This document shows positions 45,017 to 53,008 of a stretch of DNA of 64,000 bases, in pieces; the stretch's first letter is position 1, and every line of letters starts with the position of its first letter. Origin of the DNA: Flavobacterium sp. WC2421 (lineage in GTDB: Bacteria; Bacteroidota; Bacteroidia; Flavobacteriales; Flavobacteriaceae). The translations under genes and the position numbers were made by a program. Below the pieces are notes generated by a model. The model was not told the origin of the DNA and did no database searches. It saw only the letters and a list, made by a program, of their open reading frames with translations. The stretch is from contig NZ_CP162004.1 of assembly GCF_040822115.1 (NCBI RefSeq), positions 248,001-312,000 on the forward strand, in the 5' to 3' direction.

Positions 45017-45160
45017 CATAATAAACAATCTGACCGCTACATTATTACAAGCTATATTTTTTGGTTAAATTTACTAGCTCTTAAAAAAGAGAATACATTA
45101 GAATGTAGAACTGAGCTCTTCTACAACTAGAAAATTGAATTAAAAAACAAAACCCTAAAA

Positions 45161-45736
45161 ATGGCACCTATTTTTAAAACCCATTTAGAGAAATTCATCG
45201 AAATTGACGAAACTGAATTTTCATCAATTATGGCTTTTTTTGAAATTCAAAAATTCAAAAAAAAAGAAAACCTACTTGTAGAAGGAGCTATTTGCAAATC
45301 GCATTATTTTGTACTTACGGGCTGTTTGAGAAAATTTTTCATCAACAACAAAGGCATTGAACAAACCACTGAATTTGCTATAGAAAACTGGTGGATGACG
45401 GATAACATTGCTTACGAACATAGATTGGCCTCTGAATTCTACATTCAAGCTGTAGAACGTACTGAAATTCTAACCATCAGTAGGGACGCTCAGGAAAAAC
45501 TACTATTGGAATTCCCAAAAATGGAACGTTATTTTAGGTTCATCTACCAACGGGCTTATGCTGCTTCACAAATGCGAATCAAATATTTATACGATTTTAC
45601 AAAAGAAGAATTCTATTACCAGCTTTGCAAAAAACAACCTGAATTTGTACAACGAATTCCACAATATTTAATCGCTTCATTTTTAGGTTTCACTCCAGAA
45701 TATTTAAGTGAAATACGAAATAAAAACCGTTCTTAA
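45161..45736 (+). CDS. Crp/Fnr family transcriptional regulator
   Basis: 191 aa, with a cyclic-nucleotide-binding-like N-terminal domain (about residues 20-125) and a short C-terminal winged helix (IASFLGFTPEYLSEIRNKN, about 171-189). It contains no iron-sulphur cysteine cluster. Same type and length as the regulator at 7279. It lies 67 nt upstream of an AhpD-like gene, the probable target. Confidence 0.88.
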   Translation: MAPIFKTHLEKFIEIDETEFSSIMAFFEIQKFKKKENLLVEGAICKSHYFVLTGCLRKFFINNKGIEQTTEFAIENWWMTDNIAYEHRLASEFYIQAVERTEILTISRDAQEKLLLEFPKMERYFRFIYQRAYAASQMRIKYLYDFTKEEFYYQLCKKQPEFVQRIPQYLIASFLGFTPEYLSEIRNKNRS

Positions 45737-45803
45737 ACCAGTTTAAGTTTTTACCGTTTCCTATTTCCGAATTTTGTTCTATCAAATAAAACAAAATAAA
45801 AAA

Positions 45804-46244
45804 ATGGAAAAAAGAATCAACATCAACGACATCGAACCACAAGCGTTCAAAGCTATGTTTGCCTTAGAAAACTATTTAGGGAACACAGAATTATCTAAAA
45901 TAAACAAAGAGCTAATTAAAATTAGAACTTCACAAATTAATGGTTGCGCCTTTTGTATCGACATGCACACAAAAGATGCGCTAAAATACGGCGAAACTAC
46001 CCAACGCATTTTTCTTTTAAATGCTTGGCGTGAAACCGATTTATTTACTGCCGAAGAAAAAGTAATTTTAGCCATGACCGAAGAAATTACCTTGATTCAC
46101 AACCATGGTTTGTCAAATGAAACGTATGAAAAAGCAACTGCTTTATTCGACAAAAACCAAATTGCTCAAATCATTATGGCAATTGCAACTATTAATACTT
46201 GGAATAGAATTGCCGTAAGTACGCAATTAGAACCTGGAAAATAA
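45804..46244 (+). CDS. Carboxymuconolactone decarboxylase (AhpD-like) protein
   Basis: 146 aa with the AhpD-type redox motif CAFCIDMHTKDA (cysteines about residues 47 and 50 and the following histidine), as in alkylhydroperoxidase-like proteins that use a CxxC pair. I start at the ATG at 45804; the longer frame begins with TTG. The gene follows a Crp/Fnr regulator, a common pairing in Flavobacteria, and ends in a good terminator. Peroxidase activity is inferred from the motif. Confidence 0.9.
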   Translation: MEKRININDIEPQAFKAMFALENYLGNTELSKINKELIKIRTSQINGCAFCIDMHTKDALKYGETTQRIFLLNAWRETDLFTAEEKVILAMTEEITLIHNHGLSNETYEKATALFDKNQIAQIIMAIATINTWNRIAVSTQLEPGK

Positions 46245-46843
46245 ACCATCAATTTCGACATTTTAAAATCTTCATTTCAAACACGCCACAGGGAAATAAA
46301 TACTTCTATTTTATACTGTGGCGCGTTTTTTAATTCAAAAATCGCGCTCCAGAACACAAAAAAAAAGAGACTGTCTTTCGGGGGGAAAGTCAGCTTCTCT
46401 CTATTTAAAATAAAAAAACAACTTATATTTTCACAAAGATTTTTGTGTACTATTTTCTAACTATAGTATGGTTTTGTATAATTGAAATCCAAAAACTGGT
46501 AAAATTACCTTCTATATTTTTTTTATGTGCAGGACTCGCTAACCCTACTTTTAAAACAGCAGAAGGCATATCAAAATTAATATGACGCTCGAAAAAAAAA
46601 ACTATCGACGATATGCCTTTTGCTGTATTTAAATTGTAGTAAATCTTGCTTTAATTTGAAAAATCGATACCGCAAAAAAAGAATTCATCTTACTAGATGC
46701 AAAGCTCTTAACTCATTTTTAGACCAACAAAGACAACCCAAGTAGACACGCGGACAATCGCTGAAATTCCAAATTAAAAATGTGCCCGAGTAATAGAAAT
46801 TAAATTATATTGCAGTTCTAAATATAAAATAGTTTCAAAAAGT
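46245..46843 (+). other. Gene-free 600-nt stretch
   Basis: Contains a terminator (46283-46331), a hairpin around 46367-46402 made of an AGAGACTG half and a GAAAGTCAG half, and a 16-bp inverted repeat (46557-46572 with 46610-46625). I see no credible gene; it could be a remnant of a lost element. Confidence 0.5.
46283..46331 (+). terminator. Terminator of the AhpD-like gene
   Basis: ACGCCACAG (46283-46291) pairs with CTGTGGCG(C)GT (46316-46326), followed by a T run to 46331; the loop is long (about 24 nt). Confidence 0.75.
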
Positions 46844-47254
46844 ATGAAAACGTCTAAATCAAATCGTAAATTTCTAATTGCAGTTCTTAGCTCCCTTGTA
46901 TTTATACTGTTATTTAGCAATTCAATTATGGCACAAGAAAAAACTCAAATGGTTCGGTTTGCAAAATTAAAAATTGACCCTTCACAATTAGAAAAGTACA
47001 ACACTGCACTACAAGAACAAATGAATACTGCCATTAAATTAGAACCAGGCGTATTAAGTTATACTGCAGTAGCAGAAAAAAGTGACCCATCAAAAATTAC
47101 AATTCTTGAAATATATGCAAATACAGCAGCCTACCAATCACATATAGAAACTTTGCATTTTAAAAAATACAAGGAAACGGTAAAAAACATGGTTCAATCT
47201 CTAGAACTTATTGACCTTTCTTTAATTGGCTCCGCTAAAAAAGAGGGGATGTAA
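46844..47254 (+). CDS. Secreted antibiotic-biosynthesis-monooxygenase-like protein
   Basis: 136 aa with a signal peptide (about residues 1-31, ending SNSIMAQ) and one ABM (dimeric alpha/beta barrel) domain: VRFAKLKIDPSQLEKYNTAL, EPGVLSYTAVAEK, ILEIYANTAAYQSHIETLHF. Members are cofactor-free quinol monooxygenases or haem-degrading enzymes; the substrate is unknown. Export to the periplasm is unusual but found in several Bacteroidetes. Confidence 0.82.
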   Translation: MKTSKSNRKFLIAVLSSLVFILLFSNSIMAQEKTQMVRFAKLKIDPSQLEKYNTALQEQMNTAIKLEPGVLSYTAVAEKSDPSKITILEIYANTAAYQSHIETLHFKKYKETVKNMVQSLELIDLSLIGSAKKEGM

Positions 47255-47294
47255 GTTTAGTGTAAGATAAAAATTTAACTAGCTGCAACTTTTG

Positions 47295-47302
47295 TACTTT
47301 TG
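47295..47302 (+). promoter_or_regulatory. Probable -7 element of the orphan gene at 47326
   Basis: TACTTTTG matches TAnnTTTG, 23 nt before the TTG start codon. Confidence 0.4.
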
Positions 47303-47325
47303 AATTATAATTTAAACCCACACAA

Positions 47326-47694
47326 TTGACAAAACATTTAAAATACCTTCTTTCCCTTTTTCTGGCTTTTGGCTTGATGGTGAATGATGGCGTTTTAGAA
47401 TCTCGATCTAATTCGGCTAGCTATTATCAATTTTCAAATGCAATTGTAAGTAGTGAATGGAAAAATAGCCGTTCTACATTATACGTTTTCAATCTAGTAA
47501 ACGCTGTAAAAACAGCGATTTCAATTCCTTTTAAATATCTTCAGTTTGCAACAAGCTACAGTCTTACCATTCCTGTTCTATTTAAATTAAGAACACAACT
47601 GTTTCAAAAAGTAAGTTCATTTATCGAACAACAACTCTTTTTAAACAAGAAAATTACTTCAACCAACTCTTATACCATTTTATACATAGCCTAG
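47326..47694 (+). CDS. Hypothetical protein, TTG start
   Basis: A 122-aa frame starting with TTG; an internal ATG exists at residue 18 (47377). The N-terminus (KHLKYLLSLFLAFGLMVN) looks like a signal or anchor sequence and a second hydrophobic segment lies near 60-85. I do not recognise the family. A plausible -7 element precedes the TTG start. Moderate confidence that it is a gene; no functional call. Confidence 0.55.
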   Translation: MTKHLKYLLSLFLAFGLMVNDGVLESRSNSASYYQFSNAIVSSEWKNSRSTLYVFNLVNAVKTAISIPFKYLQFATSYSLTIPVLFKLRTQLFQKVSSFIEQQLFLNKKITSTNSYTILYIA

Positions 47695-47770
47695 AAAAGT
47701 CTTTCTACGCATTTATGCTATTCCACGCATAACAATGATACCTAATGTCTCATCATTTATCATTTACACC

Positions 47771-47953
47771 ATGTATAAAAACAAAAACCAATCTCGTTTG
47801 GAGCCATCCAAGCGCCCTATTCTTTGGGCTAAAAGAAAAATCATGCTATTCCTAACCGCATTTATGATAGGAATGTCAAACGGAATGAATGTAGGCGACA
47901 ACATGACGCACAACAAACAAAATCAAACCGAACAACACCATAAAAAAGATTGA
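47771..47953 (+). CDS. Hypothetical small membrane protein with histidine-rich tail
   Basis: 60 aa from the ATG at 47771 (72 aa if the ATG at 47735 is used). A basic N-terminus (RLEPSKRPILWAKRKI) is followed by one short hydrophobic segment (MLFLTAFMIGMSNGM, about residues 25-39) and a polar tail with NKQNQTEQHHKKD. I do not recognise it. It follows the TTG-start orphan by 76 nt and may share its transcript. Confidence 0.5.
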   Translation: MYKNKNQSRLEPSKRPILWAKRKIMLFLTAFMIGMSNGMNVGDNMTHNKQNQTEQHHKKD

Positions 47954-48052
47954 TTTCATTACTTTTAGCATTCTAATTTAAAATTCATCTTGTCATTTTC
48001 TTCATAACAATAATGCAATCGTGCCATGTATAATGGCTCAATTGGATATAAA

Positions 48053-48078
48053 AAATGCCATGAGTACATCATGGCTTT
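48053..48078 (-). terminator. Terminator between convergent genes
   Basis: GCCATGA (48057-48063) pairs with TCATGGC (48069-48075), with A- and T-rich flanks usable on both strands. Confidence 0.65.
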
Positions 48079-48105
48079 TGAATTTTATGAATATCGTACG
48101 TCCTT

Positions 48106-48936
48106 TTAAACAGCTCCTTTTTTAGACACCTCTATAATAGAGCCAACATGGACACTTCCCTCCTGTTGTGCAATTAAATTTTGACCAAAAATCACATTAT
48201 TCCCTACTCTTTTATATTTAGACAAGGTCAATAAAGGCTCTTTCCCTGCTACAATTCCTTTTTCGGGATCTACAGTAACCATCACACATCTTCCGCACGG
48301 TTTCACTCCATAAAAAGGAAAATTTCCTATGGTGAATTCACTCCAATTTTCTTCTTCGTATTCTTGTCCTCCAGTGAACACAAAATTGGGTCGGAATCGT
48401 TTCATGGGCACTGCTTCTTTCAAACGGGAATTCAGATCATCTAAAGACGACTGCCCAATAATTAAAAAAGGAAATCCATCCGAAAACGAATTGATATCAT
48501 TCCCTGAAATGGCATATTTAGGCTCTACTTTTCGGTGACTTTCTTCGGGCATATACACCAATCGAACGGAGTATTTTAAAATTTCAGAAAACCAATGCGA
48601 TAATTCTTTATCGACTTCATACGCATCAATTGCATCTTCCCAAAGAACTGTTTTTATATTCTCCTTCTTTTCTTCCACAGGCGAAGGATTCAGTGGTACT
48701 TTTATTTTATTGGTTGGGTTTTCTTTGTGAGAAATAATTAAAAACTCGCCCTCAATTTCAGTTTGGAAAAGGGCTAATTCAGGAGTGGTTCTTTGCGATA
48801 GAAAAACACCATCTTCATCTACCAACATCCAGCGGCGATCGTGTTCAAGTCCACGATGTGTAACATTAGATTCTTGAAGGAGAATTCCTCCTAATGATTT
48901 TACAGGATAAATCCAGATTTCAGAAAGTTGAAGCAT
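48106..48936 (-). CDS. MOSC domain protein (molybdenum-cofactor sulfurase C-terminal-like)
   Basis: 276 aa from the ATG at 48936; the longer frame starts with TTG and its extra 18 residues are not family-like. MOSC N-terminal beta-barrel domain about 1-125 (LSEIWIYPVKSLGGI, GLEHDRRWMLVDEDG) and MOSC domain about 130-276 with KRFRPNFVFTGG and the conserved cysteine in VKPCGRCVMVTVDPEKG (about 217-233). Related proteins bind molybdopterin or reduce N-hydroxylated compounds (YcbX/mARC group). Confidence 0.9.
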   Translation of the reverse strand: MLQLSEIWIYPVKSLGGILLQESNVTHRGLEHDRRWMLVDEDGVFLSQRTTPELALFQTEIEGEFLIISHKENPTNKIKVPLNPSPVEEKKENIKTVLWEDAIDAYEVDKELSHWFSEILKYSVRLVYMPEESHRKVEPKYAISGNDINSFSDGFPFLIIGQSSLDDLNSRLKEAVPMKRFRPNFVFTGGQEYEEENWSEFTIGNFPFYGVKPCGRCVMVTVDPEKGIVAGKEPLLTLSKYKRVGNNVIFGQNLIAQQEGSVHVGSIIEVSKKGAV

Positions 48937-48985
48937 AACTACTTTATTTTTATCAAATCTACAAAAAAGTACAGCCAACACAAAC

Positions 48986-49022
48986 AACAAAAAAAGCCTC
49001 GAAAGGGTTAGTTTTCGAGGCT
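48986..49022 (-). terminator. Terminator of tRNA-Glu
   Basis: AAGCCTCGAAA (48994-49004) pairs with TTTCGAGGCTT (49012-49022); on the minus strand a T run follows. Confidence 0.8.
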
Positions 49023-49120
49023 TACTTTTTGTTTCTAGGAGGGAAATTGAATTAATTTACACATTCAAAAAGTAAATTCCATTTTCAAAAAATACTGAAA
49101 TTCTTATATGTAAAATATTG

Positions 49121-49192
49121 TAGCCCGTAGCGGAATCGAACCGCTCTTACATGGATGAAAACCATGCGTCCTAACCGATAGACGAACGGGCC
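49121..49192 (-). tRNA. tRNA-Glu (anticodon UUC)
   Basis: 72-nt tRNA, acceptor GGCCCGT/ACGGGCT, D arm GTCTATCGGTTAGGAC, anticodon stem CATGG/CCATG around TTTTCAT (anticodon TTC), T arm AGCGGTTCGATTCCGCT. Discriminator A; CCA not encoded. It stands alone, with a terminator about 100 nt downstream. Confidence 0.95.
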
Positions 49193-49545
49193 TTGCATTC
49201 GTATTTCGGGTGCAAAAGTAGTACTATTTTTGAGATGCACCAAGCCAAATTCCAAAACGGGCTAGTGAATACTCCTTTTTTTTTATTTACAAATTATAAT
49301 TAATTCAGAATTAGCACTTACCGTAAAAAAGAATTACAAAGTTTTTTTTAAAATGTAAATTCTTACTTTTCAAGTAAAGACACAACTTCATTAGTTCGCT
49401 CTATTTTAAAAACAGCTGCTACGTGTCGAAATTTAAAATCGACAATTGCCTTTTCGTTATATAAAAAATGCCCCCAAATAGTATCTGACTATTTGAGGGC
49501 ATTTATGTAAACAGACTAATCTGTTATATTTGTATTTAAAACTGA
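49193..49545 (-). other. Gene-poor stretch with a possible C-terminal gene remnant
   Basis: 353 nt. On the minus strand from about 49464 to 49363 there is a start-less open frame ending in a TAA (reading LYNEKAIVDFKFRHVAAVF then KIERTNEVVSLLEK) that looks protein-like. It could be the tail of a lost gene or chance. The rest shows no gene. Confidence 0.3.
49463..49504 (-). terminator. Terminator of the baeRF-like gene
   Basis: A 17-bp stem with one bulge (49466-49482 with 49488-49504), AAATGCCC..CAAATAGT against ACTATTTG..GGGCATTT, with a minus-strand T run. Confidence 0.85.
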
Positions 49546-49923
49546 TTAGTTGAATTGAGCAGCCATATATTCAATTAAACTGTCGTCACTCATCTTAATA
49601 GAAGTACTTTCTTTAGCCTCCACATTTTTATACTGTGGCGTCTCATTCAAATAATTAATAAATTGTTCTTGTGAAATTCCAGTTCCAGTCACATGCAGTT
49701 CATCAACATTTTGCATATGTGCAGTGATGTTCTTGAATAATTTATGCAGCATATCTCTTTCTGCATTGTTTGATGCGTTTTCGCTTGTATGTACAAATTG
49801 ATCTTCAACATTTTCGTGACCTAAAACAACGAACTTACCTGAATCTACATTTTCTCTCCCTACAATAGTTGCCTGATGTGAATCCATCCAAACTCCAAAT
49901 TGTTTTTTATTTTTTCCTGACAT
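49546..49923 (-). CDS. Probable baeRF-like (bacterial eRF1-related) protein
   Basis: 125 aa. The pattern KQFGVWMDSHQATIVG at the start (about residues 7-22), followed by a helix (NAERDMLHKLFKNITAHM, about 52-69), a beta strand ELHVTGTGISQEQFINYL (about 76-93) and a closing SDDSLIEYMAAQF, matches the short stress-related proteins placed in the bacterial archaeo-eRF1 (baeRF) clan, sometimes annotated as translational machinery protein. There is no GGQ motif, so it is not a release factor. Role unknown; these genes are often stress-induced. Confidence 0.6.
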   Translation of the reverse strand: MSGKNKKQFGVWMDSHQATIVGRENVDSGKFVVLGHENVEDQFVHTSENASNNAERDMLHKLFKNITAHMQNVDELHVTGTGISQEQFINYLNETPQYKNVEAKESTSIKMSDDSLIEYMAAQFN

Positions 49924-50089
49924 AATTATATATTTATTATATTAATACTTGTGTTAAATTGTAAAAATTGTGCGCTAAACAGATGCACTACTTTTCTTAT
50001 TTTGCAATAGTAGCCTCATGAATCAAACCATCACTAATTCAATGAGTAGCTATTTATAAGTAAAATTTAGGGGCATTATTCCAAATTAT

Positions 50090-50263
50090 TTAAACTTCTT
50101 TGAAAGTGGTTCCTACAGCTAAAACAATGAAACCAAAAAGCAATAGCGTGTAATTATGTTCTGCTAAAAACGGAACAGCTGCAAAATGCCCGATTATTCC
50201 AAGGATACCAAAAATCAATCCTATAATCCATGTAATTTTCTTTGGTGCTGAAGGGTTTTTCAT
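50090..50263 (-). CDS. Small two-helix membrane protein (57 aa)
   Basis: 57 codons with an ATG start: KNPSAPKKITWIIGLIFGI, ending AVGTTFKEV. Two hydrophobic helices (about residues 11-30 and 38-52) are separated by a short loop with FLAEHNY. The composition and even hydrophobic spacing argue for a real gene. It stands between the baeRF-like gene and the multicopper oxidase on the same strand. No family recognised. Confidence 0.65.
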   Translation of the reverse strand: MKNPSAPKKITWIIGLIFGILGIIGHFAAVPFLAEHNYTLLLFGFIVLAVGTTFKEV

Positions 50264-50415
50264 ATAAATAATTTTAAATAATGGTCCGAAATCAATGTGT
50301 TCCAGTTAAACAAAAATAACCCTATCCCTTTTCAGAAGTGTCATACAATTCGTTATAATGATTATATAATTCACATGTTTTGTGAATGTACTACACACAA
50401 CAACCTTATTTTAAG

Positions 50416-50454
50416 CTTATTAAAAAGCCAGCTTAGATAGTAAGCTGGCTTTTT
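50416..50454 (-). terminator. Terminator of the multicopper oxidase gene
   Basis: AAAAAGCCAGCTTA (50422-50435) pairs with TAAGCTGGCTTTTT (50441-50454). It lies 80 nt after the oxidase stop codon and ends the copper locus transcript. Confidence 0.85.
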
Positions 50455-50534
50455 TAAGTAATGAATACTAGTTGTCGGTATTTAGCAATACAATATCCGC
50501 CTATACTTTTTTTAAAAATTACTTCTCAATAGAT

Positions 50535-52796
50535 TTAATAATTCACATTCACTCCAAAACCTACACCCATATCACTATCGTAATGGGTCGTTATTCCAAT
50601 ATTTTTACCTACAATATATTTTAATCCCGCCATGTATTCTTTATCGGTATTTACCATAAGCGCCATTCGTAATCTTTTAGAAACTGGAATGTCTTCTCGC
50701 ATTAATTGCAAACGAACATTACCATCATGAAAAACCTCAGCTTGTGCAATAACTAAAAGTGGCAAGGTATAATTAACCCCTAAACTGACTACCGAACGAT
50801 TGTCTTTAGTATTCTTTTGACCAAAAACATTTTTTTCTACTTCGTTCATTCCAAACTTTCTATAACGCCAGTCAAAACCTATGAACGGCATTAACCATTG
50901 ATTTTTCCCGATGTATCTACCAATATGTGTTTCGGTTTCATAACCGTGTTCGTCCATGTACCCCAAACGCCATTCAGTACCAAAACTCCATCTTGCATTT
51001 TGCGCCATCGCTTTACCATCATTTCCATTGGTAGCAAAATCATTTTCAGCCATAAGATGAAGTCCGTTGCTTTCAGATTGTAATTTTTTATAAGCCCAAT
51101 CTTTATTGGGTAAAAGTGGGTTTGGTGCCGAATTTTCATAACTAAAAACTCTATTCATTCCTGCCATCATATGATACAAAATATGGCAATGAAAAAACCA
51201 ATCTCCATCCGCATTCGCATTAAACTCAATCGTATCTGTTTCCATTGGCATAATATCCAGTACGTTTTTCAATGGCGCATACGCTCCTTGTCCATTCAAT
51301 ACTCTAAAATCATGACCATGTAAATGCATCGGATGACGCATCATGGAATTATTATGCATTACTATTCGAACGTTTTCTCCTTTTTTGATTAGAATTTTAT
51401 CCGATTCCGATAACACTTTATTATCCATACTCCACAAATACCTATTCATGTTTCCTGTTAATTCAAAATGCAATTCTCGTACAGGAGCCTCTTTTGGAAG
51501 TGTAGTTATATTTGGAGCTTTTAACATCGCGTAATTTAGGGTCACAATATCTCCAGGGCTTGAATTCATATTATGCATTGAATGATCCATTTTTAAATCT
51601 TTCATATCCATTTTCATGTTCATTTTTGAATCATCCATTTTCATGTTTGGACTTCCGGAAATCTCTGGATACATCACTGTGTTCATATCCATTTTTTGAA
51701 GACTCATGTCCATACCCATATCGTCCATAGTTCCATCCATATTCATCATACCATTCATCATCTTCATTCCTTCAAAATAATTCAATTTTGGTAATGGAGA
51801 TATTAATTGTTTGATACCGTTGCCTATATACAATGAAGCTGATTTGGTTCTGTCTTCGGGTGTTGCTAAAAATTCATACGCTGTATTATCCGCAGGAATG
51901 GTAACTACAACATCATACGTTTCCGATACTCCAATAATTAATCGGTCTACTTCAACGGGTGCTACATCATTCCCATCATTGGCAACGACCGTGATTTTCC
52001 CTCCGGCATAAGTCAACCAGAAATAAGAGGAAGCACCCGCATTTGAAATTCGTATACGTACTTTGTCTCCCCCTTTAGATTTACTTAAAACTTTTGCCAT
52101 AGCTTCATTAGATCCATTAATCAAGAATTTATCGTAATACACATCACTTACATCCATGGCCAACATCCGTTTCCATTCGTTATTGAATTTGGTTTTAAAA
52201 TGTCCGCTTCGAATGGCTTCGGCATAACTTTGAGTCGTTCCTTTTTTAATGGCAAACCAGTCTGAAGCATTATGTAGCAATCGATGTACATTTTTAGGGT
52301 TGTAATCCGTCCATTCGCTCAAAACAACAGGAAGCGTAGGCAAATCATCAATTCCTTTTCTGAAAGTAGGATCGCTTGTTTTTTTCTTCAAAATTAAAGC
52401 CCCATACATACCTATTTGCTCTTGTAAACCACTATGGCTATGATACCAATGGGTTCCATTTTGTACAATTGGAAATGTATATTTATGAGTAGTGTGAGGC
52501 GCTATCGGCATTTGAGTAAGAAATGGCACTCCGTCCTCTTTATTAGGTAAATACAAACCGTGCCAATGCAAGGAAGTTCCTTCTTCAAGTTCATTATGCA
52601 CATAAATTTCAGCAATATCACCCTCTGTAAAAGTTAGGGTTGGCATCGGAATTTGTCCGTTGACCGCTATCGCTTTTTTATCTTTTCCTGAAAAATTGAC
52701 AATAGTATCTCTTACGTACAAATCGTAACGCACCACTTTTTGAGCGTTTGAAATAAATGCAATTAGTACTACTAATACCGTTAATTTAAATTTCAT
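50535..52796 (-). CDS. copA: Copper-resistance multicopper oxidase fused to a CopB-like outer-membrane domain
   Basis: 753 aa, exported (signal about 1-18). The multicopper oxidase part (about 20-560) has the copper ligands HWHG and HSH near residues 78-125, HPMHLHGH near 487 and HCHILYHMMAGM near 534-547. A methionine-rich segment with many MxxM and MDM units lies about 342-417, typical of CopA/PcoA proteins that bind and oxidise Cu(I). The last about 170 residues (580-753) resemble the CopB barrel: FGTEWRLGYMDEHGYETE, MPFIGFDWRYRKFG, LQLMRED and a final aromatic NVNY. Thus copA and copB functions look fused. The gene name refers to the periplasmic oxidase of the cop/pco system. Confidence 0.85.
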   Translation of the reverse strand: MKFKLTVLVVLIAFISNAQKVVRYDLYVRDTIVNFSGKDKKAIAVNGQIPMPTLTFTEGDIAEIYVHNELEEGTSLHWHGLYLPNKEDGVPFLTQMPIAPHTTHKYTFPIVQNGTHWYHSHSGLQEQIGMYGALILKKKTSDPTFRKGIDDLPTLPVVLSEWTDYNPKNVHRLLHNASDWFAIKKGTTQSYAEAIRSGHFKTKFNNEWKRMLAMDVSDVYYDKFLINGSNEAMAKVLSKSKGGDKVRIRISNAGASSYFWLTYAGGKITVVANDGNDVAPVEVDRLIIGVSETYDVVVTIPADNTAYEFLATPEDRTKSASLYIGNGIKQLISPLPKLNYFEGMKMMNGMMNMDGTMDDMGMDMSLQKMDMNTVMYPEISGSPNMKMDDSKMNMKMDMKDLKMDHSMHNMNSSPGDIVTLNYAMLKAPNITTLPKEAPVRELHFELTGNMNRYLWSMDNKVLSESDKILIKKGENVRIVMHNNSMMRHPMHLHGHDFRVLNGQGAYAPLKNVLDIMPMETDTIEFNANADGDWFFHCHILYHMMAGMNRVFSYENSAPNPLLPNKDWAYKKLQSESNGLHLMAENDFATNGNDGKAMAQNARWSFGTEWRLGYMDEHGYETETHIGRYIGKNQWLMPFIGFDWRYRKFGMNEVEKNVFGQKNTKDNRSVVSLGVNYTLPLLVIAQAEVFHDGNVRLQLMREDIPVSKRLRMALMVNTDKEYMAGLKYIVGKNIGITTHYDSDMGVGFGVNVNY

Positions 52797-52819
52797 TTTT
52801 TTACTTTCTTTATAATAAA

Positions 52820-52957
52820 TTATTTCCTTTTTCTATACCTGTGAGCTACCGCTAATAATACTAGAGCAAAAATCAATATGGACACCCACCAAAAAACATG
52901 CATTCCCATAAACATATAGGATCCCATGTGCATTCCTTCATTACCATGATCATTCAT
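52820..52957 (-). CDS. Small membrane protein in the copper locus (45 aa)
   Basis: 45 aa with an ATG start. The first 20 residues are rich in M, H and G (NDHGNEGMHMGSYMFMGMH), followed by one transmembrane helix (VFWWVSILIFALVLLAVA, about 21-38) and a basic tail (HRYRKRK). The Met/His content and its place between the CopA ATPase and the multicopper oxidase suggest a copper-related role; that is inference. Confidence 0.7.
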   Translation of the reverse strand: MNDHGNEGMHMGSYMFMGMHVFWWVSILIFALVLLAVAHRYRKRK

Positions 52958-53008
52958 AACTTTTTAGGTTTAGGTTTATACTTTATTAATAATTTAATTT
53001 TTATTCTA

